Positions 1 through 9,248 of a stretch of 64,000 nucleotides of DNA are shown here, one piece after another. Both the position numbers and the translations under genes were made by a program. Position 1 is the stretch's first letter; the number at the start of each line of letters is the position of its first letter. Origin of the DNA: Paenibacillus lutimineralis. Its GTDB lineage: Bacteria; Bacillota; Bacilli; Paenibacillales; Paenibacillaceae. The stretch is taken from assembly GCF_003991425.1 (NCBI RefSeq), contig NZ_CP034346.1, forward strand, positions 409,501 to 473,500. Reading direction: 5' to 3'. The notes below the pieces were generated by a model. The model was given only the letters and a program-made list of their open reading frames with translations, had not been told where the DNA came from and made no database searches.

Positions 1-1161
1 CCGGCTGTCCGCGCCGCTGTTACTTCAATGGATGGGAAAATCTACGGTCTGCCTTACTACTTCAAGACGGCGACAACACAGGGGCATCTTAGCTTTTTTG
101 ATTCACAGTGGATGAAGAATGTCGGTATCGAGACCCCTCCAACGACAACGGATGAGCTCTATACGATGCTGAAGGCGTTCAAGGAGCAGGATGCGAACGG
201 CAACGGCGACCCGAATGACGAAATTCCGTTCTCCGGCGTCGGCCTGATCGCAATGCAAAACCTGCTGATCCCTGCATTCACCGGAATGACCGGCGGCATC
301 GGCTTCGATGTCAATGATGCGGGCGAAGTAGTCTATGTTCCGGCGATGCCTGAGTATAAAGAGTTCCTAGCCTACGCCAACAAGCTGTATAAGGAGGGCC
401 TGATCGACCGGGAGTTCTCTACCCAGACTTCCCAGCAGTGGCAGGCGAAGGTGAAGGGTGGATTGGTAGGCGTATACAACGCTTCTCCGACCCTGCTTGA
501 CCCTGAGACGACAAAGACGGAGCAGCTTAGTCTGGTTCCGCTTACATCACCGACGAATGATAAGCGAGTTGTGAAGACGCCGGATAGTCTGTATACCAGC
601 CGCGCTGTCATCACCGATAAATGCAAATATCCGGAGGCCGCGATCCGACTGCTCGATATGTTCTATGCGACGGAGGAGAACGCAGTAGACGGCTTCTATG
701 GCAATACGGTCTTCCTGGGCTATGAAGGCGAGCATTGGAAGTACACGGATGACACTAAGACCAAGTATGAATGGATTTCGCCGATCACAGGCTTCAGCGA
801 TATTAATAAGTCAGTCTCCGTGAACATGGAGCTGCCTGGGCTGCTGGACTTCACGGCTATCCCAGCGAATTATCCTCTAATGGAGATGAAGGTGAATCAG
901 GTCAATCAGAATCAAGTTCCGTATTATCGAGATGCCTATCCGGTTAACGCCCGCTTCACGACGAAGGAATCAGAGAGAGGGAATGTCATCGAGAATGATC
1001 TGTTCTCTTATGTCAACCTGATGACAACGAAGTTCATTATTGGCGAGGAGAGTCTGGATAACTTCAATAGCTATATTGAGACGCTGGATAAAATGGGGCT
1101 GCCGGAGCTGATGGAGATTAAAACGGCGGCACTGCAAAGGTGGAACGAAGCGATAAAATAA
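1..1161 (+). CDS. Extracellular solute-binding lipoprotein of a CUT1 sugar ABC transporter, 5' end cut off
   Basis: The frame is open from base 1, so the signal peptide and N-terminal lobe lie outside the window and the first in-frame ATG (28) is internal. The visible 387 residues match the C-terminal two thirds of LipO/YtcQ-type binding proteins, which capture oligosaccharides outside the membrane for a CUT1 importer. The segment reading LKAFKEQDANGNGDPNDEIP closely parallels the complete paralogue at 33714-35351, which carries VMKAFKEQDPNGNNKADEIP. The gene lies 34 bp upstream of a beta-helix protein and then an oxidoreductase, so it is probably part of one carbohydrate operon whose permeases lie off-window to the left. 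Ligand unknown. Family assignment is firm; specificity is not. Confidence 0.88.
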   Translation, partial: PAVRAAVTSMDGKIYGLPYYFKTATTQGHLSFFDSQWMKNVGIETPPTTTDELYTMLKAFKEQDANGNGDPNDEIPFSGVGLIAMQNLLIPAFTGMTGGIGFDVNDAGEVVYVPAMPEYKEFLAYANKLYKEGLIDREFSTQTSQQWQAKVKGGLVGVYNASPTLLDPETTKTEQLSLVPLTSPTNDKRVVKTPDSLYTSRAVITDKCKYPEAAIRLLDMFYATEENAVDGFYGNTVFLGYEGEHWKYTDDTKTKYEWISPITGFSDINKSVSVNMELPGLLDFTAIPANYPLMEMKVNQVNQNQVPYYRDAYPVNARFTTKESERGNVIENDLFSYVNLMTTKFIIGEESLDNFNSYIETLDKMGLPELMEIKTAALQRWNEAIK

Positions 1162-1195
1162 TCAAGTATTCTATCGGAAGGACGGAGGGATACCT

Positions 1196-2791
1196 GTGAT
1201 CTATCATATCGACTCGATTGATGAATTAATGGCCTTGCCTATGGAGGGGCTGCAGAATGGCGATGCCGCCATTCTGTCCGGCCTGTCTGACTGCGTTGGG
1301 TCAGGCGGATTCGCTGCAAGGCTAGAGTGGCAGCCGGATTGCACGCTAAGCCATAACGGCGGCACGGTGATCGCGCCTGAGGCAGTGCGGCGTGTCAGCG
1401 AAGCCGGGCTCGCGGGCCAGAAGTCTGCCGGGATAGCCGGCGTGTCTCCTGGCGAGGCAAGCGCTCTGCTGCCTCCTGGAAGATGGCGGCTGCTTCATGG
1501 GGGTGTAGGCGATTTCCGCTATTTTGGTATCTTTGGCCCCGAGCGGCCTGCTGATCATGCGCTTGAGGCGATGGTGAACGATCCGGAGATCAAGCGTATT
1601 GAGGCCTATACCGATCTGCGCTTTACGAAGCGCCACAAATTTCACCGCAGCGGGCTGGAGCTGGACTTCAACAACTGCACGGTTACTGCGGATGGCATCG
1701 AGCCCGCTCAGCCTAATGATCCTTTTGGCGCTATTATGCATTTCTGCGGGAGACTTACCGGGAGCACACAGCAGTTAACACTGACCGAGCCGCTGCGGGA
1801 GTTGGAGGACATTTTCGAGGTCGCGGACAGCAGCGCCTTCCAGCTGTACGACTGGTGGGTAGTGACGGTAAACCCTTTGGCTGGCAAGGAAGAGAAGGAG
1901 ATCGATAAGCTGTTGATGGTGACTGAGATTATCGATGCGACACATGTACGGCTCAACTATAAAATGGGCTGGGAACTTGCTGAAGGACGCATTCTTACTT
2001 ATCGGAGAGCCCAGCCTGTTCGCCAGATCCATGTACGCAATATGGTGTTCTGGGGGAATGCTGGAGGCGAGGAGCAGGGAGCCCAGCCATTAGCGCTCGA
2101 ATATGCGGTGGAGTGCAACGCCTCCGGGCTTAAGGCTTATCACACCTATTGGCCTGTCATTATGCGCAGGCACAATACTCATTATGTGACCGAGGGCTGC
2201 ACGCTTGTTAATCCCGTTGAGGTGATCGTAGGCGGCACGGGTTATTTAACGCAACAAATTCATTGCCTGTATGGTAAGGTACGTGACTGTACGACCAGCA
2301 ATGCGCGTCATCTGAACGACTTTACTGGCAGCGCCTACTGTATGGTCGAGAACTGCCATGGCGATGGCGACTATCATGGCGCCTTCGTCACGCATGGCCA
2401 GTTCGAGCACGATTTGACTTATATCGGAAATTCCGGTCTGATTTCCTTCGCCAACAGCGGGCCGACCTGGGGGGAGAGCGCCAAGAGGATTGCTGTGAAG
2501 CGGCATTCCGGCTGCTGGATGATCGCCCGGTCCAAGGTCTCCGACCTGACGCTCGAGGATGTGCATATCGTGAAGACGCAGAATTATCCGCAGTGCGGTA
2601 CGATGCTGATTAATGCCGATGGCGTGCAAATCCGCGGCTGCACCGCCGATAAGCTGATTTTTACGCAGCGGAGTTCGCGTTCCCGGCGCCCGAATGTTGT
2701 TCAGGACTGCGCCTTCGCGGATGGAATTGAGATTGCACGCCAGGGGGCGCAGGCGGTAAAGAACAAAATTAGGATTCGGGACGAATTGTAG
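1196..2791 (+). CDS. Right-handed parallel beta-helix protein, possible polysaccharide-active enzyme
   Basis: A 531-residue protein starting at GTG 1196, preceded by a GGACGGAGGG ribosome site. No signal peptide or membrane segment is visible, suggesting a cytoplasmic location. From about residue 280 the sequence shows short repeated strand-turn units rich in Gly, Asn, Cys and His (for example VEGCTLV-like, VRDCTTS and VENCHGDGDYHG), the pattern of right-handed parallel beta-helices found in pectate lyases, glycosidases and epimerases. It sits between a sugar-binding lipoprotein and a Gfo/Idh/MocA oxidoreductase, so action on an imported oligosaccharide is a reasonable inference. I cannot assign catalytic residues or a lyase/hydrolase family. 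It could also be a structural beta-helix without activity. Confidence 0.7.
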   Translation: MIYHIDSIDELMALPMEGLQNGDAAILSGLSDCVGSGGFAARLEWQPDCTLSHNGGTVIAPEAVRRVSEAGLAGQKSAGIAGVSPGEASALLPPGRWRLLHGGVGDFRYFGIFGPERPADHALEAMVNDPEIKRIEAYTDLRFTKRHKFHRSGLELDFNNCTVTADGIEPAQPNDPFGAIMHFCGRLTGSTQQLTLTEPLRELEDIFEVADSSAFQLYDWWVVTVNPLAGKEEKEIDKLLMVTEIIDATHVRLNYKMGWELAEGRILTYRRAQPVRQIHVRNMVFWGNAGGEEQGAQPLALEYAVECNASGLKAYHTYWPVIMRRHNTHYVTEGCTLVNPVEVIVGGTGYLTQQIHCLYGKVRDCTTSNARHLNDFTGSAYCMVENCHGDGDYHGAFVTHGQFEHDLTYIGNSGLISFANSGPTWGESAKRIAVKRHSGCWMIARSKVSDLTLEDVHIVKTQNYPQCGTMLINADGVQIRGCTADKLIFTQRSSRSRRPNVVQDCAFADGIEIARQGAQAVKNKIRIRDEL

Positions 2792-2858
2792 AATTAGCGG
2801 ATTCCATGCTTACTCATGAGGAATCATTCATATCAGGACTTGAGGAGAGGGTTGCATC

Positions 2859-4130
2859 ATGGCAAAAATTACGTTGGCTCTGGTTGGAGCAGGGGAGCGA
2901 GGGCAGTTCTCTTATGCTCCTTACGCCAGAACACATGAATATGAGCTTGAATTTATGGCAGTGGCCGACCCCAATGAGGGCAGACGTGCGTCATTCCAGA
3001 AGGAATATCATATTAAGGATGAGATGGCGTTCGCTTCAGGCGAGCAGTTCTTCGCCCAACCGAAGCTGGCGGATGCGGTGCTGATCTGTACTCAGGATAA
3101 CCAGCATTTCGATTACGCCTGTCAGGCGATTCGCAAGGGCTATATCATTATGCTGGAGAAGCCGATATCTCCCAATTTGCAGGAATGTCTAGAGCTGCAG
3201 AGACTGGCGGAGGAGTATGGAACGACGATTGTGGTATGCCATGTTCTACGTTATACGAAATTTTATCGCAAAATGAAGGAGCTGATCGATAGCCGAGTCA
3301 TCGGCGACATCGTCTCTGTGACTCATGCGGAGAATGTGGCATATTGGCATTATGCGCATAGCTATGTACGCGGCAATTGGCATGTAACGGCCGATTCTTC
3401 GCCAATGATTCTGGCCAAATGCTGCCATGACATGGACATCCTCGCTTGGCTGCTGGATTCGAAATGCAGTACCGTATCCTCCTTCGGCGATCTGAAGTAT
3501 TTCAAGAAGGAGAACGCGCCCGAAGGCTCGCCGGAGCGTTGTACCGACGGATGCAGTCATAGCGGCACCTGCCCGTATTATGCGCCGAACATTTATCTGA
3601 CCGAAGACACCAGCTGGCCGACCTCCTGCCTTGGCTCGGACATGAGCTACGAAGCGAGGAAGCGGGCATTAATGGAGGGGCCCTATGGCAAATGCGTATT
3701 CCATAACGATAATGATGTAGTCGATCACCAGGTTGCGACCCTGCTGTTCGATAACGGAGTAACTGTAGCCTTCACCATGAGCGCCTTCACGAACGATTGC
3801 GACAGGACGATGAAATTCATGGGAACGAAGGGGGAGATCCGGGCCTCGATGGAGAAGAACGTGATCGAGGTTACGGAATTCGCAACCGGTACGACGAATG
3901 AATACAGGATTAATCCGAGCAGCGCCAAGCACAGCGGCGGAGATGAAGGCATCATGGAGGAGCTGGTCGCGATTATCAAGGGGGAGAGGGATAACACCAA
4001 TCTGATCCAGCAATCGGTTCACAGCCATGTGATGGCCTTCGCCGTCGAGGAGTCGCGCCTGACCGGGAGAACCGTTCAAATCGCTGATTTCGAGAAGCGG
4101 GTGATGGACGCTCAACAAGTGAGCGTGTAG
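2859..4130 (+). CDS. Gfo/Idh/MocA family NAD(P)-dependent oxidoreductase
   Basis: 423 residues, ATG 2859 after GAGGAGAGGG. The N-terminus carries a Rossmann fold with LVGAGERG (residues 7-14) and an acidic residue ending strand two (AVADPNEG). The family signature EKPIS, containing the catalytic Lys of the nucleotide-binding domain, is near residue 100. A second alpha/beta domain follows, with a conserved His pair in CCHDMDILAWLL. Such enzymes oxidise, epimerise or otherwise redox-modify sugars and cyclitols. A Cys-rich insert around residue 227 (CTDGCSHSGTC) could bind a metal and is also found in some Paenibacillus relatives as far as I recall. It is the last gene of the carbohydrate operon, followed by a strong terminator. 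Substrate unknown. Confidence 0.88.
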   Translation: MAKITLALVGAGERGQFSYAPYARTHEYELEFMAVADPNEGRRASFQKEYHIKDEMAFASGEQFFAQPKLADAVLICTQDNQHFDYACQAIRKGYIIMLEKPISPNLQECLELQRLAEEYGTTIVVCHVLRYTKFYRKMKELIDSRVIGDIVSVTHAENVAYWHYAHSYVRGNWHVTADSSPMILAKCCHDMDILAWLLDSKCSTVSSFGDLKYFKKENAPEGSPERCTDGCSHSGTCPYYAPNIYLTEDTSWPTSCLGSDMSYEARKRALMEGPYGKCVFHNDNDVVDHQVATLLFDNGVTVAFTMSAFTNDCDRTMKFMGTKGEIRASMEKNVIEVTEFATGTTNEYRINPSSAKHSGGDEGIMEELVAIIKGERDNTNLIQQSVHSHVMAFAVEESRLTGRTVQIADFEKRVMDAQQVSV

Positions 4131-4151
4131 CTATATTTATTTCAGAAACAT

Positions 4152-4203
4152 AAGGGACAGCCATTTCTACACTTGAATTGTGTAGATGGCTGTCCCTTTT
4201 TTA
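4152..4203. terminator. Bidirectional rho-independent terminator
   Basis: A near-perfect 19-bp stem, with a two-base bulge, and loop TTGAATT, flanked by A-run and T-run on opposite sides, lies between the converging ends of the oxidoreductase (4130) and the AraC regulator (4233). It can stop transcription from both sides. Confidence 0.9.
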
Positions 4204-4232
4204 AGCAGCAGTAACAGATACAGCATTCGAAG

Positions 4233-6545
4233 CTACGGCTCATTCCGGCTATCCTTATATTCCAGCCGATAATCACCTGGCGTCATCCCCTCGTATTTCT
4301 TGAATAGTCGGGTAATGCCGACTTCACTTGCATACCCCAATTGTAGGGCAATCTCCCTGATGGACAGATCCGTCTTGACGAGCAGTTCCTTAGCTCTGCC
4401 CAGCATATGCTTGGCGATATAATCTTTGATATTTTCATGCTTATACTTCTTGAATACATTGGAGATGTACTGGGGCGTTACCTCGAATTCCTGCGACAAA
4501 CGATTCAAATCAAGCCATTGCTCTCCGGCGTTTTCATCGATATATTCGGCAATTTGCTGAACCAGCTTTTCCGTTTTGCTGATCACTCGATGCTCCGACA
4601 GCCGAGCGATGTTGTCAATCATATTGAGGAACCGCCGCTTGGCCACATCGAGTGAAGCATGGCCAATCATCTGCTCAATGATCCGTTCATCGGTCACAGG
4701 ATCATCTCCTTTGGTGACAAGGGAGAAATTCATCACCTTCAGCAGAGTGGAGGCCATTTCGTAGAGCAGCAGCTTGGCTGCTCCTACCCCGATATTTTTA
4801 GACGTATTAATCTCAAAGATGGTATTCAGGAACTCCTTGGCCTCTTCGTATTGCCCTCTCTTCAGCAGCTCAATGAGCTGATGCTCTGTCTCCATCGAAT
4901 AATAATAGTCAAAATGCAGATGGCCCAGATCACCGAAGCAGACGGTCTCATATACATCCCGCAGCTTACTGTACTCCAGCGCCTTCTTGGCTTCATCGTA
5001 GCAATTCTGCAGATTGACTAGCCGTGAATGAGGGGTACTGATGCCCAGGTTCAAATTCAGCCGATAATGCTTAGCGGCAAATTGGATCAACGTATTCGCC
5101 TGCTGCTTGGCCATTGCAACAGCTCCGGTAGGATCGAGACCTTCGCGCAGATTAAGCAGGTAGATCGATTGATTCCGGCCGGCGTCTAGGAAATAGCATA
5201 TGAAATACTCGCTCATCAGCTCGCAGCCGACATTCTCCGCTACGACGCGTGTTAGCGACAGGCTCTTCTCTGACAGATTGGCATGGTCCATAAAAAATGA
5301 GCTGTCCATATCGATCTCCAGAGCGCCGATTAGGAAGGTATCACTAGCGAAAAGGATGCCGATCGAGGAGATCTGCTGAGCGGCCTCATCATAATTCGTC
5401 ATCATGCCCCGGATCAGGTTCAGCAGATAATCGCGCCGTACGATCGGAATTTGCTTCTCAATCACCTCATTCATCTCTTTGCCGTTCTTGATTTGGTCAA
5501 GCAGCGTATTTTTAATATTCTCATATTCGTTCCGGCTGTCTCCTGGAGCTTGAGCATGCGATTGGATCAGATCATTGATCTCCTTCAGTGGCTTATAGCT
5601 GCGTTTGGCCAGGAAGCGGACGATGAACAGCCCTCCGATCAGATAGATGAGGAAGATGGCGATAAAATTCATTAAGTATTTTGTATTCTCTTTGAAGTAC
5701 AGGCTCTTCGGTGTGGAAGAGATATATTTCCATCCATTCTTCTCAGATACGACCTTATTGATAATTTCTTCATGCGAGCTCCTGCCGTTTACCAACCCGT
5801 CTATCTTCTGCATATCGATTTCCGGTGCATTGTCCGAGCTGATGATCAGTCGGTTATTCTTATCCAGAATATAAACATCCGAATTGGTGACTTGGCGCAT
5901 CTGGTTGACAAGGGTGAACATTTTCTTAGCATCGATGAAGAAGATGACTTGACCTAGAGGATCGGAGCTAGTCGTCATCGGGAACGACTGGATATAGGGA
6001 AGCACCTCAATTGTGGTGCTCTCATATTGATTCATTGTCTGAATGGTCATATATTCCTGAAAATGATTACCGTGCAAATAGTCCTTGGCGAAGGTGCCAT
6101 AATCCAGATCCTTGAATTCGTACATCAGATGGAAGAACTTCCGGGCATCCATCTGAATATTAGGCGTAACAATCTCATCTGTACGATTCATATAGACGAA
6201 ATAGTCGAACAGAAGCTCACGAGGTTTTCTTTTACTAGCCATGTCCTTCATCAGCTCGCTGTAGCTGTCTGTAGCCCCTTTGGCGGCAAGCTCCAGCTTT
6301 TTATTGAATACAATCTCATTGCTCAGCTCGCCTATATAGAGAAGGTCGTCCTCGATTCCCGTCTTAAGCTGATTCAGCAGAGTCACGGTGGATAGCTCGG
6401 TCTGCTTCGTAATCCGCTGGTTGATCTCGGCATAGTAGACGAACGCGCTTGAGAGCGTAAGAATTAAGATGGAGACATAAGACAAGACGAAGATGATATA
6501 GACGCTATTCTTCTTTTTGAATCTCGGCTTGTAGGACTGGAACAA
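4233..6545 (-). CDS. Membrane-bound AraC-family regulator with extracellular sensor domain
   Basis: 770 residues from a TTG start at 6545, chosen because AGGAAG lies 7 nt upstream. A transmembrane helix at about 14-38 and another at about 290-311 bracket a ~250-residue extracellular region likely to adopt a Cache-like fold. A short HAMP-like linker (RSYKPLKEIN) and a long cytoplasmic region follow. The C-terminal ~100 residues form a two-helix-turn-helix AraC domain, with LSQEFEVTPQYISNVFKKY and IREIALQLGYASEVGITRLF. This is a one-protein signal transducer: no kinase motifs are present, so the extracellular signal presumably reaches DNA binding directly. It converges on the sugar operon ending at 4130 and is the likely regulator of it (inference). 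Confidence 0.9.
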   Translation of the reverse strand: MFQSYKPRFKKKNSVYIIFVLSYVSILILTLSSAFVYYAEINQRITKQTELSTVTLLNQLKTGIEDDLLYIGELSNEIVFNKKLELAAKGATDSYSELMKDMASKRKPRELLFDYFVYMNRTDEIVTPNIQMDARKFFHLMYEFKDLDYGTFAKDYLHGNHFQEYMTIQTMNQYESTTIEVLPYIQSFPMTTSSDPLGQVIFFIDAKKMFTLVNQMRQVTNSDVYILDKNNRLIISSDNAPEIDMQKIDGLVNGRSSHEEIINKVVSEKNGWKYISSTPKSLYFKENTKYLMNFIAIFLIYLIGGLFIVRFLAKRSYKPLKEINDLIQSHAQAPGDSRNEYENIKNTLLDQIKNGKEMNEVIEKQIPIVRRDYLLNLIRGMMTNYDEAAQQISSIGILFASDTFLIGALEIDMDSSFFMDHANLSEKSLSLTRVVAENVGCELMSEYFICYFLDAGRNQSIYLLNLREGLDPTGAVAMAKQQANTLIQFAAKHYRLNLNLGISTPHSRLVNLQNCYDEAKKALEYSKLRDVYETVCFGDLGHLHFDYYYSMETEHQLIELLKRGQYEEAKEFLNTIFEINTSKNIGVGAAKLLLYEMASTLLKVMNFSLVTKGDDPVTDERIIEQMIGHASLDVAKRRFLNMIDNIARLSEHRVISKTEKLVQQIAEYIDENAGEQWLDLNRLSQEFEVTPQYISNVFKKYKHENIKDYIAKHMLGRAKELLVKTDLSIREIALQLGYASEVGITRLFKKYEGMTPGDYRLEYKDSRNEP

Positions 6546-6604
6546 TGGCTCACTTCCTAATGTTAAAATAATTAAATCAGGATCAAATTTAGCGTACCAC
6601 GCTT

Positions 6605-6618
6605 TTAAAGCGTTTTCA
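6605..6618 (-). promoter_or_regulatory. Candidate cre (CcpA) site
   Basis: On the minus strand the 14 bases read TGAAAACGCTTTAA, matching the cre consensus TGWNANCGNTNWCA at all but one fixed position. It lies 60 bp upstream of the TTG start of the AraC regulator and 123 bp upstream of the sigma gene. Repression of the regulator by CcpA under good carbon supply is inferred. Confidence 0.45.
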
Positions 6619-6740
6619 AAGCATTAAGTTATGCATTTTTATCTATTATTGCTAGGGTGTAAATATATATTTTTTCTGAATGATACAAATACAGGGGCTT
6701 CATCGTTACTTCCCATGAAGAGAGGAAAGGGAGTGAGAGG

Positions 6741-7241
6741 GTGGACACATTTTTGAAAATATACGATTGCTACTTCGACGATTTGTACCGGTATGTGCTG
6801 TTCCGGGTCGGCAATCGTTGGGATGCGGACGATCTAGTTAGCGATATTTTTCGCAAGGCGCTGGAATACAGCTGTAAGCATGGTGGAACGATCCCGGAAT
6901 ACGACCGGGCTTGGTTGTTCGCCATTGCACATAATCGGATTGTTGACCATTATCGTCGCAAGAAGGAGGCCGCTTACGGCGTTGATCCGGAACAGGGAGG
7001 CTACGAGCATATCCGGGAGATGTTCCAGGAGACGTCAGTTCAGAACGAATGTCTGGAGGAGGCACTGCTTCAACTAGAGAATGAGGATAGGGAGATGGTG
7101 CATCTGAAGTATATGGTTGGCTTCGCCTACCATGAGATGAGCCGGATGCTGGACAAGACGGAAGGTTGGCTGCGTACGCGCATGCATCGGATACGGAAGA
7201 GACTAGCAGTCGACATTGATCGCTGTCTGGAGGAGGGATGA
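6741..7241 (+). CDS. ECF-like sigma-70 family RNA polymerase sigma factor
   Basis: 166 residues, GTG 6741 after a purine-rich GGGAGTGAGAGG site. Region 2 is recognisable near the N-terminus (YDCYFDDLYRYVLFR, then DADDLVSDIF and the core-binding/promoter-melting stretch AWLFAIAHNRIVDHYRR). Region 4, a sigma-type helix-turn-helix, is at the C-terminus (LKYMVGFAYHEMSRML then TRMHRIRKRL). The length is typical of ECF factors, which direct polymerase to a small regulon, usually including their own operon. It ends 3 bp before a membrane-anchored protein, the classical sigma/anti-sigma arrangement. Signal and regulon cannot be read from sequence. Confidence 0.88.
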   Translation: MDTFLKIYDCYFDDLYRYVLFRVGNRWDADDLVSDIFRKALEYSCKHGGTIPEYDRAWLFAIAHNRIVDHYRRKKEAAYGVDPEQGGYEHIREMFQETSVQNECLEEALLQLENEDREMVHLKYMVGFAYHEMSRMLDKTEGWLRTRMHRIRKRLAVDIDRCLEEG

Positions 7242-7244
7242 GTC

Positions 7245-9155
7245 ATGTCTGAGCAGAATCCGAAGTGGGTGGATGATCTGAAGAAGGTTCACGATCGGTT
7301 GCAGGTCGATGAGACGTTCAAGGCGGAGCTGCGGCGTTCCCTTATTGAGGAAGGGCAGAGCTATCCGCAAACAAGGCGTTCAAGGCGTCCGCAAGACAAG
7401 CGGAAGCAAAAATATATAGCTTGGGGTGCTGCAGCAGCAGTGGTTGCGATAGTGGTACTGCTCTGGAATTTGCTCCCCGTTCAAGACATGCCGCGTGTTA
7501 ACGCCGCCGATTTGAGGTTGAAGCTGCAGTTCAATACGGTGCAGCAGCTCGGACAGGAGACGAGTGTAGCTATGGCGATGGATCAGGACGTAACTTATTA
7601 CGCGATACCGACGGAAGGAGTCTACCGTCAGCATGGAGTTAGCTATGAACAGATCGTAACGGGAAAGGTGTCGGAGCTTGCGATCTCACCGGATGGGAAG
7701 CGGCTGGCTTATGTGGACGGGCGTGAGCTTCATATCTGGGAGGCGGATACGAAACAGACCAAGCGGGTCTTAGAAGCACCGGTACCGCTCGGCGAATTGG
7801 CCTGGTCGCCGGATGGGAAGCAGGTTGCCTATGTGCGGCATGATCCGGCCACGGATACCCTTTGGGAAGCGCAGCTATCCTCTGGTGAACAGCACTATTT
7901 GACCAAGGGAAGCTCTCTGTCTTATTTTCCGAATGAGGAGAAAATACTGTATGCCCGGCAGGAACAGATTTACACGCTTGATCTGGAATCCGGTACAGAG
8001 AAGCTATGGGGCGATGGATATTCGCCAGTGATCTCTCCAGACGGCAAGTATGTGCTTTATGTGCGGAAGGATGGTGGCGATCCGCAATTGGAGGATGCTT
8101 GGGTATCCGATTTGGATCGTCAGACCGAGCAGAAGATTACGCATAACCGCCCGATGGATGCCTGGGAGGATGGTCAACCGAAGGAAGGGGAGTATCAGTC
8201 TTCCTACAGCCTGGAAGGTCTCGTCTGGAACACCGATGGCCAGAGCATTGCCATGTATCAGGTTACGGAGACCAATGTTGAGTGGAGGCAGCTTGTCCGA
8301 TATACGCTGGCAGAGCGGGAGGCTGGTCCAGAAGAAGTGGTAGGTCAGGCGGTAGAGGCGCTGATTTACCGAGATGAACGGCATGCCCATGACTTCTTCA
8401 GCTACGATCCCGGTTATCTAAAAGGAACCTCTCCGCGTCAAGTTGGCTATACAATTGTGAATACTGCAACTGAAGCGAACGGCAAGGCGGTGGTTACTGC
8501 AAAAATAGATTACTCCTATCAGTTCCCGTACTATAAAGTGGAAACTTACCAGTTCACCCTTACACGAGGAAATGACGGATATTTGATCGACAACATGGAG
8601 GAAACAGATAGCATCCGGATCTCGGATTGGAATGGCGAAATGGTCACGACGACGGAGGATGATCAGCGGGATCAATTGATTTTTCCTCTCGAACAAGTTC
8701 CGGTGGACAGTGGCTGGACCCATGTCGGTTTCGGAAATATCGTCTACCGTGAATCGGATCACGGACGCACGATCTGGTTCCTCGTCAAACAGCAACAGGG
8801 CGATCATTATCGGATGCGCCTAATGCGTTACAATTGGGATAAGGGAACGTTCAAGTCCTTAGGCACTCTTGACGGGGTGACGGAGTCGTCGATGATGATT
8901 ATTGACGAAGCGGAGCAATGGGCTGCCATTGATGTTTCGCTTGGAGAAGAGAAGCGTGATATTGCCGTACTGTCACTTAAGGGGGCAGATGCTTCTCCGG
9001 TATATCTGTCTGACAAACTGCAGGGGCCGGGGAATTATGAGGATATAGGTACTCGCTTGTGGAAAGGGAAGAGCCTCAGCTTCTACGTAGAGTGGAACAG
9101 GCGCGATGTGTTTTTTAATTACAGTGCGGATACAGATACGACACAGAATAAGTAA
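7245..9155 (+). CDS. Membrane-anchored beta-propeller protein, probable anti-sigma partner
   Basis: 636 residues, ATG 7245 with GGAGGAGGG upstream, coupled to the sigma gene. The first ~55 residues are a charged cytoplasmic segment containing a short helical region (DETFKAELRRSLIEEG). One transmembrane helix spans about 58-78, and the remainder is outside. The external part has TolB/PD40 propeller blades (ISPDGKRLAYVDG, WSPDGKQVAYVRH, ISPDGKYVLYVRK) followed by an NTF2-like region near residue 400. The position suggests that the N-terminal segment sequesters the sigma factor while the propeller senses an envelope signal. There is no HxxxCxxC zinc motif as in canonical zinc-containing anti-sigmas, so the anti-sigma role is inference from context. 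Confidence 0.72.
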   Translation: MSEQNPKWVDDLKKVHDRLQVDETFKAELRRSLIEEGQSYPQTRRSRRPQDKRKQKYIAWGAAAAVVAIVVLLWNLLPVQDMPRVNAADLRLKLQFNTVQQLGQETSVAMAMDQDVTYYAIPTEGVYRQHGVSYEQIVTGKVSELAISPDGKRLAYVDGRELHIWEADTKQTKRVLEAPVPLGELAWSPDGKQVAYVRHDPATDTLWEAQLSSGEQHYLTKGSSLSYFPNEEKILYARQEQIYTLDLESGTEKLWGDGYSPVISPDGKYVLYVRKDGGDPQLEDAWVSDLDRQTEQKITHNRPMDAWEDGQPKEGEYQSSYSLEGLVWNTDGQSIAMYQVTETNVEWRQLVRYTLAEREAGPEEVVGQAVEALIYRDERHAHDFFSYDPGYLKGTSPRQVGYTIVNTATEANGKAVVTAKIDYSYQFPYYKVETYQFTLTRGNDGYLIDNMEETDSIRISDWNGEMVTTTEDDQRDQLIFPLEQVPVDSGWTHVGFGNIVYRESDHGRTIWFLVKQQQGDHYRMRLMRYNWDKGTFKSLGTLDGVTESSMMIIDEAEQWAAIDVSLGEEKRDIAVLSLKGADASPVYLSDKLQGPGNYEDIGTRLWKGKSLSFYVEWNRRDVFFNYSADTDTTQNK

Positions 9156-9172
9156 TTGTTTGATAGATATAG

Positions 9173-9204
9173 AAGATTCTTCTGTTACGGGAGAATCTTT
9201 TTTG
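9173..9204 (+). terminator. Rho-independent terminator of the sigma operon
   Basis: Stem AAGATTCT/AGAATCTT with an 11-nt loop followed by TTTTTG, 17 bp after the stop codon at 9155. Confidence 0.8.
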
Positions 9205-9248
9205 TTTTAAAATAGAGATAACTTTTATGGTTATAGGAGAGGATTAGG

